Assembly: GCA_030639305.1 (NCBI GenBank) | Contig: DAOWCY010000011.1 | Span: 1-64,000, forward strand | Length of the DNA stretch: 64,000 bases | From: JAGLQA01 sp023135565 | Lineage (GTDB): Bacteria > Acidobacteriota > Aminicenantia > UBA2199 | Direction of reading: 5' to 3' | Shown: positions 16,201 through 23,486 of the stretch, piece after piece | Layout of the letters: every line of letters starts with the position of its first letter | Position numbering within the stretch: the first letter of the stretch is position 1 | Position numbers and translations under genes: made by a program | Notes under the pieces: model-generated | The model's database searches: none | What the model was told of the DNA's origin: nothing | What the model saw: only the letters and a program-made list of their open reading frames with translations

Positions 16201-16943
16201 GGGCATATAGTGCCAAAGGTGATAGTGACATAGCTCTCGAATATTTGGGGCGGAGTTTAGAAATATCCCAAGAAATCGGTGATAAAAAAAGTGAAGGAGT
16301 AAGCCTGAACAATATTAGCCAAATATACTCCGCTCGGGGTGAGAATAATAGAGCACTCAATATCCTGGAAAAAATCTTAAAAATTATGCAGAAAATCGGG
16401 AATAAAGAAGAGGAAGCCGGGATATTGAATAATATCGGTTTTTTATACAAGACCTGGAAAAAATATGATAAGGCACTTGTTCACCTGGAAAAGAGCTTAA
16501 GAATCTGTCGTAAGATTGGTTATAGAGCCGGAGAAGGAACAGTACTTAACAATATCAGCCTTGTATACAGTACCCGCGGTGATTATGCTAAAGCTTTGGA
16601 ATACCTGGAACAAGATTTAAATATTTGCCATGAAATGGGCGATAAAAGCGGCACTATTCCCACATTACACAATATGGCTTTGATTGCTCTTGAAAAGGGA
16701 GACATAGAGAAGTTTAAGGAGTATGAAATTGAAGCCTATAGCATTGCTGATAAAATCAGTGATGCCGAGGGAATATATAAGGTAGGCAAAAAATTTGGTT
16801 CATTTTTGTTTAGAGAAGGTGTCAATGATGACAAGGTAAAAGGTCTTGCAATGTTAAAGCGAAGTTATGAAATCGGAAAACAGGCCGGTTACCCTGAAGT
16901 CGTGGAGATTGAAAAATTCTTAAGGAAAATCGGGGAGTTGTAG
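13218..16943 (+). CDS. CHAT protease - STAND NTPase - TPR protein
   Basis: A protein of about 1,241 residues in three parts. Residues about 110-330 form a CHAT caspase-like peptidase with the catalytic His in HFSGHA (about 200) and Cys in LSSCQTA (about 250). Residues about 390-700 form an NB-ARC/NACHT-like ATPase, with FIGRRKE, Walker A GQGGVGKTA (about 410-418), Walker B VFVFDNLES and LLTCRYP. A winged-helix-like region follows, then from residue 827 eight 40-residue TPR units and one degenerate unit. STAND proteins of this layout sense a ligand through the repeats and switch on the peptidase. AGGAG precedes three possible starts (TTG 13215, ATG 13218, ATG 13221). Immunity or regulated cell death is the likely role, inferred from family and neighbours. 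Confidence 0.88.
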   Translation: MMIYETLNIEATEKKEKELKKHYREVIRHLEEGFPLKPKVLETLKSRLSGIVNNSKDWRHVLQGIQNSEDDYCVRLMHRDNEILNLPWSMAVDSVTGFSLGQIEKLHLTKSILGCFEGKGGKFLKAPAPLKILVMISAPEDIDLKHRLSYEEEESKILAAVEPLMFSGEVEIDFTEEGSLESLKRKLAANKYHILHFSGHAIFREKDRTGYLQLEDPLSLNTHLTSGKDFAEALNPNPEHIVPIVMLSSCQTAQGSSEEGLRGVTNRLLNRGVPAVISMGMAIIDKYASLFSAYFYRGLAGKQNIFSAFYAAVRHLKETEEKDNRSAPGSREIPLQWIIPNLYLSREIGEMVDWNRPVEKLKFSSQRYIFGQDPMFLPHDKKYRFIGRRKEKSEILRPFFGKAPILLKGQGGVGKTAMAEHLVQRLIAKEPKTVPFLFNESIRSIKEILDKLEAFLTDRGHEHVTANVNQYEKAMAKFQYLLFRVNEDYQPVFVFDNLESFQEEPGKGFSEEYSDIKEVIDFLCDRQICHMLLTCRYPVPGFKNLQSFDLNQVGLTDFWKKCLYLDVGYIRIHLHEKDFMEKVKEGFLARPGLRYIEVVKLLHETFGGNYRALEFFDIALKEKPGQITVSLDSLEKLRQSTAETAGEVKHRMGQNLLFSQLMSLLTPGQQRVLELLSHFRIPVHRIALELQVQNRPGIQPVDFKPVLESLRRLTLIEVTIDREINVFYYYVTPLVKDLLENYTGIDKPYSFSHQQAGIYYYRIYQNIKLDLTVLEEAFYHFYESEGKEKIQELGDILSRFCYESSMYHSAIFYAQQVYNLLGDNTRGVILNRLGLIYQIYGELDRAMEFFKKTLAGYRKSGDERNEGSLLSNISQVYSTRGDYGQALDYLEKSLKICRKIGDKKLEGTILNNISQVYSARGDNERALEYLEKSLNIRQEIGDKFGEANDLSNIGSIVFKRGDYDKALKYMEESLEIFRKIGDKKGEGELLNNIGRAYSAKGDSDIALEYLGRSLEISQEIGDKKSEGVSLNNISQIYSARGENNRALNILEKILKIMQKIGNKEEEAGILNNIGFLYKTWKKYDKALVHLEKSLRICRKIGYRAGEGTVLNNISLVYSTRGDYAKALEYLEQDLNICHEMGDKSGTIPTLHNMALIALEKGDIEKFKEYEIEAYSIADKISDAEGIYKVGKKFGSFLFREGVNDDKVKGLAMLKRSYEIGKQAGYPEVVEIEKFLRKIGEL
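15696..16655 (+). repeat. Tandem 120-bp TPR-coding repeats
   Basis: Eight consecutive units of exactly 40 codons lie inside the CHAT-TPR gene, each matching the pattern LxNIxxxYxxxGDxxxALxYLEKSLxIxxxIGDKxxEG. The unit length never varies, so gain or loss of a unit would keep the frame. A ninth, degenerate unit continues to about 16,770. Confidence 0.8.
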
Positions 16944-17061
16944 AGAAAAGCCTGGGAGGGTAGGACGGCGATTTTTTTTGAGAAATTTGTTGACAAAAGT
17001 GAAAGATAATGTTTATTTGTTTGTTGTAAATAAATTTCCGATAATTATTCGGTAGGTAAAT

Positions 17062-17265
17062 ATGGGAAAAAATAAAACAGGAAGCATCTATTTAGGACCG
17101 AAAGAAACACACGTGGTGGCCCGCCTGTCTTACGAGAAAGCAACCATCATTACGCGAGAGCAGTTGAAAGAATTGTATCCGGTTTTGACAATTAAGGAAA
17201 AGAGCGTTTTCGATATCCGGGATGTTTTAGAAAAAATGAACCGACTCTTTGAATTATTACCCTGA
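17062..17265 (+). CDS. Small hypothetical protein
   Basis: A 67-residue protein with a beta-rich N-terminus (GSIYLGPKETHVVARLSYEK) and an amphipathic C-terminal helix (FDIRDVLEKMNRLFELL). I do not recognise it. It starts 118 bases after the CHAT gene, preceded by a TTGACA at 16990 without a convincing -10 box, and its 3' end overlaps the end of the converging regulator fragment by nine bases. It could be the last gene of the CHAT locus or an independent small gene. Confidence 0.45.
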   Translation: MGKNKTGSIYLGPKETHVVARLSYEKATIITREQLKELYPVLTIKEKSVFDIRDVLEKMNRLFELLP

Positions 17266-17505
17266 TTCGGGAGAATCCTCCACGGATTCTACCAACTCCT
17301 TATTCTCCAGCTTGAACTGATGAAAAAAACCCAATACCCGGTAATCCAGCAATGGTATACGCTCCATATAGCCCAGCAGTTCTTTGATGTCCGCCAAAAC
17401 CGGCTCCAACTCACTCTTTTCCTCCGGCTGCATCTTCGACTTGTAGTGCATGGGCCCTTTGCCGGAATACAACCAATCCAACGAAATATCAAAGGTCTGC
17501 GACAA
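17257..17505 (-). pseudogene. XRE-type regulator remnant, DNA-binding half lost
   Basis: The reading frame begins SQTFDISLDWLYSGKGPMHYK, the piece that normally follows the helix-turn-helix in XRE/Cro-type repressors, and continues with a helical tail rich in Glu and Leu. The HTH itself is missing. Upstream in the same frame there is a stop codon after some 18 codons of low-complexity Arg/Gly/Pro sequence (17513-17545, a G+C-rich stretch resembling the local repeats). The simplest reading is a repressor gene truncated by repeat DNA. A short protein starting at the ATG at 17505 is possible but would lack DNA binding. Confidence 0.5.
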
Positions 17506-17576
17506 TATAAAAAAAGCATAAAGCCGGGGCCGCCCCCTCCGGGCAGGGTATTTCTATCTATAGGCATAGCCTGGGT

Positions 17577-17718
17577 TTATTGATGTAATGCTCTTAACTG
17601 CTCGATAAAATTGCGGTTCAATTTCATTTTTTCGATATGCGCGTCTAAATATTTCCAGTCGATAACCTCCCCCGATTTAATCAAGTTCTCGATGTCTAAT
17701 TCATCTCCCCTGCGGACC
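17577..17718 (-). pseudogene. Out-of-frame C-terminal coding fragment
   Basis: On the minus strand this segment reads DELDIENLIKSGEVIDW...LNRNFIEQLRALHQ and stops at 17577. It has coding character but no ATG, GTG or ribosome site at its head, and directly follows the end of the 17701-17988 gene in another frame. It is probably the displaced C-terminus of that gene after a frameshift, or a small gene with an unusual start. Confidence 0.4.
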
Positions 17719-17988
17719 TATTTTGAGAAAATCTTTTATCCCGGGAGGTACCGGCATGTTCCATTCCCTGTATTTGCTTTCGAGTATCTCGTAATTTATC
17801 AACGACATAATCTCATCGCGGCTTTTACCGGGAAACTTTCCTTGATAATAGTCTATCTTCATCGTTAATACAAAATCCAGCAGTTCGGCCATTTCATTGA
17901 ATTTGCGGGTATATTTTTCTTCCTCATCGTTTTTTGCTTGTTCGCTTTCCGGGGTTCCGGGTACTGTTGGCTGCATCCTGTTAGTCAT
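17701..17988 (-). CDS. Hypothetical protein, possibly frameshifted at its 3' end
   Basis: A 95-residue polar protein. An acidic N-terminus (ESEQAKNDEEEKYTRKF) is followed by MAELLDFVLTMKIDYYQGKFPGKSRDEIMSLINYEIL and WNMPVPPGIKDFLK. I do not recognise the family. The last eight codons read into a frame change: a shift near 17,715 would join it to the following 40-codon fragment, giving a product of about 135 residues. No ribosome site is striking. It may once have been co-transcribed with the regulator remnant downstream. Confidence 0.45.
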   Translation of the reverse strand: MTNRMQPTVPGTPESEQAKNDEEEKYTRKFNEMAELLDFVLTMKIDYYQGKFPGKSRDEIMSLINYEILESKYREWNMPVPPGIKDFLKIGPQGR

Positions 17989-18060
17989 GCCTTCATTATA
18001 GCATAGTTTTGATATAAACTAAAAATATATTTTTCCAGATTACGATCTTCCCCGGTTACT

Positions 18061-18200
18061 GGAGACTTGCCTCCGGCGGCCCCACCACGTGGGCAAGGGC
18101 AGTCCCTGCCGGGGGCCAAACTTTTGTTTATTGAGAAGCGCTAATATCCCCCCTGCTGCGAAACAGCTCATAGGCTCCCCGCGCCGCGGGGTTGAACAAA
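18061..18200 (-). repeat. Modular hairpin repeat, reverse orientation
   Basis: Reverse-strand copy: GCCTCCGGCGGCCC ... GCCGGGGGCCAAACTTTTG, CTGCTGCGAAACAGCTC and CCCCGCG-C-CGCGGGG-like modules. It lies between the decayed regulator region and the 3' end of the second permease gene. Between 17,989 and 18,256 I see nothing else except an A+T-rich stretch before 18,060. Confidence 0.6.
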
Positions 18201-18256
18201 ACTTTTTATGAGCGATACGATTGTCTGTCCTAAGAAACGCCCCTTATAAGGCACCC

Positions 18257-20686
18257 TTACTCGTACTTTAGGGCTTCTACGGGGTTGGCAAGCGCCGCTT
18301 TAATGGCTTGATAACTGACCGTTATCAACGCAATGAACAACGCTAATAGCCCGGATACAATAAATATCCCGAAACCCATTCCTGTCTTGTAAGCAAAGTT
18401 CTGCAGCCATTTGTTCATGGCATAATAGGCTAAAGGCCAGGCAATAATATTCGAAACAGCAACCAGGATAACAAATTCTTTGGATACCATCTTGACTATA
18501 TTGGCAATAGATGCGCCCAACACTTTGCGAATACCGATCTCTTTGGTTTTCTGCTCGGCGGTAAAAGACGCCAGCCCGAATAATCCCAGACAACCGATAA
18601 AAATAGCCAGGAAGGCAAAACCGGTGAATATCTCGCCCAATTGACGCTCCTTCCGGTACTGGGCGTCGAAACGCTCATCCATAAACGAATATTCAAAGGG
18701 CTGCCCGGGCAGGAACTTGTCCCAGGCGGCTTTGATAAAACCGATGGCCCCGGAGATGTCGTCTGTTTTTAACCGGAAAGAGATATGTTCGCCGCTGGTT
18801 CCCAAAAACATCACTAAAGGCTGAATGCTGCTGCGCAGCGAATCGAAATGGAAATCCTCTACTACGCCGATTACCCGGTAGTCTTTCATCACTATGTTAT
18901 TTTTTTCCCCCCTGACATAGCGGGAGAGTTTTTTGCCGATGGGATTTTTCCAGCCGAACTGTTTCGCCGTTTCCCGGTTGATAATGGTTGCGGATTCGTC
19001 GGTGGAAAATTCCTTGGAAAAATTCCGGCCTTCGATGATTTTCATGCCCAATGCGGATATATAATCGTAATCCACGACCCAATTCTGCATGGAGGTGGAA
19101 CGTTTTAGGTCGAATACGCCTTCCGGGAACACTCCGGAATTGTCCCGGTTCGATGGAATCGGCAGGAAACCCGATACTGTGCCGTTCACTACCGCGGCAT
19201 TTGTTAAGATTTCGTTTTTAAAGGTTTCGATTTGTTTTTCTAATAGGTTGGTGTTGTTCAGTACCAGTACTTGTTCTTTGTCGTAACCTAATTTCTTGCC
19301 CTGGATGTAATGGAGCTGGTTGTACACCACGGCGGTGCTTATCACCAGGGCAATGGAGGCGGCAAATTGGAAAACCACTAAAGCACGGCGCAGCAGCCTG
19401 CTTTTGGCGCCTGATTTTAACTGCCTTTTTAATACTTTCACCGGTTTAAAAGAGGAAATGAAAAAGGCGGGGTAACTGCCGGCAAACAGCCCGGTAAACA
19501 GGGTGACCAGCAGGATCAGGCCGATAGTAAAACCCTTGAATAGACCGGAAAGAGCCAACTCTTTGCCGGAGATATCATTAAAATAGGGAAGTATGAACTC
19601 TACCAAACCGATGGCGATGAGAAGCGCGATCAGACTCATCAGCATGGTTTCCGATAAAAATTGTTTGATCAACTGCTGCCTCAGGGAACCCACGGTTTTG
19701 CGTATGCCCACTTCCCGCGCCCGCCCCGAAGCCCGTGCAGTAGACAGGTTCATGAAATTGATACAGGCAATGATCAAAATAAAAAAAGCGATGGCTGAGA
19801 AAATGTATACATATTTGATATCGCTGTTGGGTTCTAATTCGACGTTTAAATTGGATTTTAAATGAATGTCCCGCAGGTGTTGTAAATAGTATTCCAGTTC
19901 GCCGCCTCCTTTTTTAAAATCGTCCAGGGTTTTGCCGGTGAACCGCAGCATTTGCGGGCCTACATATTTAACCAACATGGCGGGGAATTTCGCTTCCAGG
20001 GCTTTGGGATCGGCGCCGGGGCGCAGCAGCAGGTAGGTGTTGAAATTCATGTTCAGCCAGTTCGAGTCGCGGCTTTCTTCCAGGGTGGTTAATGAAGCGA
20101 TCAGGTCGAAATGAAAATGTGAGTTAAGGGGAATCTCTTCAAAAACCCCGGTCACTTTATAGTCGTCTTTATTATCGATTTTCAGGGTTTTGCCTATGGG
20201 ATTTTCAGCGGAGAAGTATTTCTCCGCGGTCTTCCTGCCCAGGATAATAGAATTAGGCGACGTTAATGCGGTTTTGGGATTCCCTTTTAGCAGCGGGATG
20301 GTAAAAATATCGAAAAGATTGCCGTCGGCATAAACGACTCTTCTCTCTTTGAAACTGTTCTCACCGTATGCAACGACATAGTTTCCTCTCTGGCGAAACC
20401 GGACCGCGTCTTTCACTTCCGGGAAATCTTTGACCAGGGTGGAGGCCATGAGAGCCGGGGCAGTGGCTGCTTCCATATCCCGGCCGCCGAATTTTATCGA
20501 CCCGGCTATACGGTATATTTGGCCGGCATTTTCGTTGTAACTATCGTAACTGAGTTCGTCCTGCACGAACAAAAGAATCAGCAGGCAGCAGGCCAGGCCG
20601 ATAGCCAGCCCGGTTATATTGATTAGCGAAAACCCTTTATGCTTGAGAATGTTTCTAAATGCAATTTTTAAATAGTTTCTGAACAT
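18257..20686 (-). CDS. FtsX-type ABC permease (second of tandem pair)
   Basis: An 809-residue permease of the MacB/FtsX class. The N-terminus MFRNYLKIAFRNILKHKGFSL leads into helix 1 (about 20-40), a large periplasmic MacB core domain (about 45-285), three helices, a second periplasmic domain (about 480-670) and a final helical block containing EQKTKEIGIRKVLGAS. The length and two-half architecture match the about 800-residue FtsX permeases common in Bacteroidota and Acidobacteriota, which transmit force to the periplasm or extract substrates from the inner membrane. The ATPase is supplied by the gene at 23487-24176. GGAGG precedes the ATG. Its last 100 residues are almost identical to those of the neighbouring permease. 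Confidence 0.9.
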   Translation of the reverse strand: MFRNYLKIAFRNILKHKGFSLINITGLAIGLACCLLILLFVQDELSYDSYNENAGQIYRIAGSIKFGGRDMEAATAPALMASTLVKDFPEVKDAVRFRQRGNYVVAYGENSFKERRVVYADGNLFDIFTIPLLKGNPKTALTSPNSIILGRKTAEKYFSAENPIGKTLKIDNKDDYKVTGVFEEIPLNSHFHFDLIASLTTLEESRDSNWLNMNFNTYLLLRPGADPKALEAKFPAMLVKYVGPQMLRFTGKTLDDFKKGGGELEYYLQHLRDIHLKSNLNVELEPNSDIKYVYIFSAIAFFILIIACINFMNLSTARASGRAREVGIRKTVGSLRQQLIKQFLSETMLMSLIALLIAIGLVEFILPYFNDISGKELALSGLFKGFTIGLILLVTLFTGLFAGSYPAFFISSFKPVKVLKRQLKSGAKSRLLRRALVVFQFAASIALVISTAVVYNQLHYIQGKKLGYDKEQVLVLNNTNLLEKQIETFKNEILTNAAVVNGTVSGFLPIPSNRDNSGVFPEGVFDLKRSTSMQNWVVDYDYISALGMKIIEGRNFSKEFSTDESATIINRETAKQFGWKNPIGKKLSRYVRGEKNNIVMKDYRVIGVVEDFHFDSLRSSIQPLVMFLGTSGEHISFRLKTDDISGAIGFIKAAWDKFLPGQPFEYSFMDERFDAQYRKERQLGEIFTGFAFLAIFIGCLGLFGLASFTAEQKTKEIGIRKVLGASIANIVKMVSKEFVILVAVSNIIAWPLAYYAMNKWLQNFAYKTGMGFGIFIVSGLLALFIALITVSYQAIKAALANPVEALKYE

Positions 20687-20718
20687 GTTTGCCTCCTTTT
20701 TTAATTAACAATCGCCCC

Positions 20719-23082
20719 TTACTCATAGCGCAGCGACTCCAAAGGATTGGTTAGGGCCGCTTTGACGGCTTGATAGCTGACCGTTATTAAGGCGATGAAC
20801 AGCGCCATCAGGCCGGATAAGATAAATATCCCGATACCCATTCCTGTTTTATAAGCAAAGTCCTGCAGCCATTTGTTCATGATAAAATAGGCCAAAGGCC
20901 AGGCAATAATATTCGAAACCATAACAAGAATAACAAATTCTTTAGATACCATCTTGATAATATTGGCTATCGAAGCGCCCAACACTTTGCGAATACCGAT
21001 CTCTTTGGTTTTCTGCTCGGCGGAAAACGCAGCCAGGCCAAATATCCCTAAACAGGAGATAAATATGGCCCAAAAAGCAGAGTAACTAAATATTTTTCCT
21101 AATCTTTGTTCCGAATGGTATAAATTCCCCATCTCCTTGTCGAGGAAATTATATTTGAAGGGATAAGCAGGGGCAAACTTCCCGGTTATCTTTCGTATTT
21201 TGTCGATTGTGCCCGGTATGTTTTTCGACTCGATTTTGATAAAAATGAATCTTAAGGAACTGTAAAAGTGCGGGTTAATAGTGAAAATTTGCGGTAAGAT
21301 CTCCCTGTGCAAGGAGACATGATGAAAGTCTTTTACCACGCCGATGATTTTTCCTTCGCGCTTCCAGAACTTGAGCCGTTTCCCCAGCGGTTCTTTTAGG
21401 TTCATATATTTTACCGCTGCTTCATTGATCATATAATTTGTCCTGTCCCCGGGAAAATCTTCTCTAAAGCTCCTGCCCGCGGCTACTTTGATGTCGAAGG
21501 TTTCTATATAGTCGATTTGATTGATCGAATATCTAACCATAGGCAGAACCTGCGGATCTTTATTTTCCCAGTGGATGCTTGTGCCGCCGGTTTTATAATC
21601 TTCATTAAAAGGGGCTGCCTGGCCGGCGGTCACCTTTAATACGCCGGGGCTGCTCAGCAGTTCATTCTTATAGCCCTGGAAACTCGTCAACAGGCTCCTG
21701 TTAATGGGAATGCCGATCACGTAATCGCTTTTAAAACCCAGGGGCCTGTTTTGAATGTAGCTTAACTGCTTAAAAATAACCGTGGTGCAGATGATTAATA
21801 ATATAGAGATAACGAACTGGCCGACTACGGAAGCCACCCGGAAAGGGGAGCGCTTCCTCTTGAAGCTCTTTGCCATGCGCAAGGTTTGAACCGGTTTGTG
21901 AGAGGTGAGAAATAGCGCCGGGTAACACCCCGACGCAGTACCTACAAGGATGCCGAGAGCAAATAGGAATATAAAAATAGTAGGGTTATCGAGAGAGAAT
22001 AAAATTAGGTTTTTGCCGGTGATTTCATTTAAGAAAGGAAGAAACATATTTGCCAATGCAGTCGCCGGGAGAATTGAAAGAACCGATAACAGGATCGATT
22101 CCCCGAAAAATTGCTTGATAACCTGGAGTCTTTTTGCGCCTATTGTTTTCCTTATTCCTACTTCTTTGGCCCGTTTGGCCGAACTTGCCGTGGCAAGATT
22201 CATATAGTTGAGGCAGGCAATAAGCAGGATAAAAAAAGCAATAAAAGAGAAAATATACACGTATACTTCACGTCCGAAATAGAGGTGATTTTTTAACAGG
22301 GGTAAAATATCCACTTTGTACGTACCGGGCAAGCGACCGGGATAATACTCATTTAGAGAACCGCTTATCTTTTTCCTGAATTCTTCCAGTGAAATATCTT
22401 TTTTTAGAAGCAGGTATGAAGGGTCCGACCAATTCCAATTTGTCAACATTTTATCTTTTAAAGGGGTAATAAAATCGAATTGTAAATGGGAGTTGGAGGG
22501 CACCCGAACCACCCCGGTAACGATGAGTTCCTGCCGGTTATTGAAGCTTAATACTTTTCCGATAGGATTTTCTTCAGCAAAATATTTTTTTGAAATCTTG
22601 TGGCTAATTACTACGGAATTCCTGTTTACCAGCGTTTCCCGGGGATTCCCGTATACAAATGGAAAAGAAAACATAGTGAAGAAAGAAGCGTCCACAAAAT
22701 ACACTTTATCTTCGTAAAACATTTTTTCCCCGCCTGCTGCGTCAACGGGCCGGTACTTGAAGGTGCAAGTGGTTTTGCCGCCCACATTGAATACTCTCGT
22801 ATAGTCGATTATCTCGGGGTATTTACCGGCCAAAGTAGGAGCCAGGGCAAAGGGCGCGTTGGGGTCTCCATAACCGTTTAAATCTCCGGGGTGCTTTATA
22901 TTGATTAAATATAATTCGTCCTTATTCAGATGGAACTTATCGTAACTTATTTCATCCTGTACCCAGAGAAAAATTAAGATGAAACATGCCATGCTCACCG
23001 CAAGCCCTAACACATTCAGTACTGTGAACAGGCGGTTCCTGATGATATTCCTGAATGCAATTTTTAAATAGTGTTTGAACAT
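20719..23082 (-). CDS. FtsX-type ABC permease (first of tandem pair)
   Basis: A 787-residue permease with the same plan as the next gene: MFKHYLKIAFRNIIRNRLF, helix 1, MacB-type periplasmic domain, three helices, second periplasmic domain, and the C-terminal block with EQKTKEIGIRKVLGAS. I place the start at 23082, where AAGGAGGT stands seven bases upstream; the frame is open to 23121. The 32-base gap to the downstream permease indicates co-transcription. The periplasmic domains differ clearly between the two proteins while the C-terminal 100 residues nearly match, so the two may form a heterodimer around one ATPase, or have different partners. Confidence 0.9.
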   Translation of the reverse strand: MFKHYLKIAFRNIIRNRLFTVLNVLGLAVSMACFILIFLWVQDEISYDKFHLNKDELYLINIKHPGDLNGYGDPNAPFALAPTLAGKYPEIIDYTRVFNVGGKTTCTFKYRPVDAAGGEKMFYEDKVYFVDASFFTMFSFPFVYGNPRETLVNRNSVVISHKISKKYFAEENPIGKVLSFNNRQELIVTGVVRVPSNSHLQFDFITPLKDKMLTNWNWSDPSYLLLKKDISLEEFRKKISGSLNEYYPGRLPGTYKVDILPLLKNHLYFGREVYVYIFSFIAFFILLIACLNYMNLATASSAKRAKEVGIRKTIGAKRLQVIKQFFGESILLSVLSILPATALANMFLPFLNEITGKNLILFSLDNPTIFIFLFALGILVGTASGCYPALFLTSHKPVQTLRMAKSFKRKRSPFRVASVVGQFVISILLIICTTVIFKQLSYIQNRPLGFKSDYVIGIPINRSLLTSFQGYKNELLSSPGVLKVTAGQAAPFNEDYKTGGTSIHWENKDPQVLPMVRYSINQIDYIETFDIKVAAGRSFREDFPGDRTNYMINEAAVKYMNLKEPLGKRLKFWKREGKIIGVVKDFHHVSLHREILPQIFTINPHFYSSLRFIFIKIESKNIPGTIDKIRKITGKFAPAYPFKYNFLDKEMGNLYHSEQRLGKIFSYSAFWAIFISCLGIFGLAAFSAEQKTKEIGIRKVLGASIANIIKMVSKEFVILVMVSNIIAWPLAYFIMNKWLQDFAYKTGMGIGIFILSGLMALFIALITVSYQAVKAALTNPLESLRYE

Positions 23083-23103
23083 AGTTACCTCCTTTTTCAA
23101 TGA

Positions 23104-23134
23104 ACAATGATCGATGTTCAATCTTCAATGAGCG
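23104..23134 (+). repeat. 31-bp inverted repeat, left copy
   Basis: This 31-base sequence (starting ACAATGATCGATGTTCAATC) is repeated perfectly in reverse complement at 25698-25728. The two copies flank the micropeptide, ATPase and adaptor genes. The neighbouring 23,135-23,240 stretch is rich in GATCGA/TCGATGTTC fragments, probably older copies of the same sequence. Confidence 0.8.
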
Positions 23135-23252
23135 CTCGGTTCGCTGCGCTCACTTCTTCAATTAGCAATGATCAAAGACCGGTATTAAACGGTCGATGTT
23201 CGATATTCGATCTACAAAAAGATCGACTCGATGTTTTAGTATCGAAAGAGCT

Positions 23253-23345
23253 GCTGCCTCCGGCGGCCCCTGCCGGGGAGGCCAAACTTTTGTAAAAGTT
23301 TGATCAAAACTTTTGATAATTGAGAATCAAAAGCGTTCACACGCT
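23253..23345 (-). repeat. Modular hairpin repeat, reverse orientation
   Basis: Reverse-strand copy with GCCTCCGGCGGCCCC/TGCCGGGGAGGC and CAAACTTTTG-TA-CAAAAGTTTG-like arms, followed by ATCAAAAGCG. It lies within the ABC operon between the ATPase and the first permease, so it would be transcribed and could form a stable stem in the mRNA. Confidence 0.65.
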
Positions 23346-23379
23346 GTCCCCTCCCCACTTGGCGGGGCGTGAGTGGGGC

Positions 23380-23442
23380 TTAATAAAAAAGAACAAAAAA
23401 ATAAAGCAGCATAAGGATGACTATCCAAATTATTCGTTTCAT
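23380..23442 (-). CDS. Predicted 20-residue membrane micropeptide
   Basis: On the minus strand GAGAGGTATAAG precedes an ATG that opens MKRIIWIVILMLLYFFVLFY and a TAA. The product is two basic residues followed by a single hydrophobic helix. It stands 44 bases after the ATPase gene and about 300 bases before the first permease, in the same orientation. Small single-helix proteins accompany several transporters (KdpF, AcrZ). A chance ORF of this size is possible, but the combination of ribosome site, charge pattern and position is suggestive. Confidence 0.4.
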   Translation of the reverse strand: MKRIIWIVILMLLYFFVLFY

Positions 23443-23486
23443 CTTATACCTCTCTGTCGGAGCTTTAGGGTACGTGCCGCGCCCTT

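Noticed and set aside
15696..16655. Repeats as a CRISPR or satellite array
   Set aside because: They are in-frame TPR codons within a long gene.
16990..17010. TTGACA with nearby GATAAT as a promoter for the small gene at 17062
   Set aside because: The spacing is only nine bases to GATAAT, and the correctly spaced hexamer (TTATTT) is weak.
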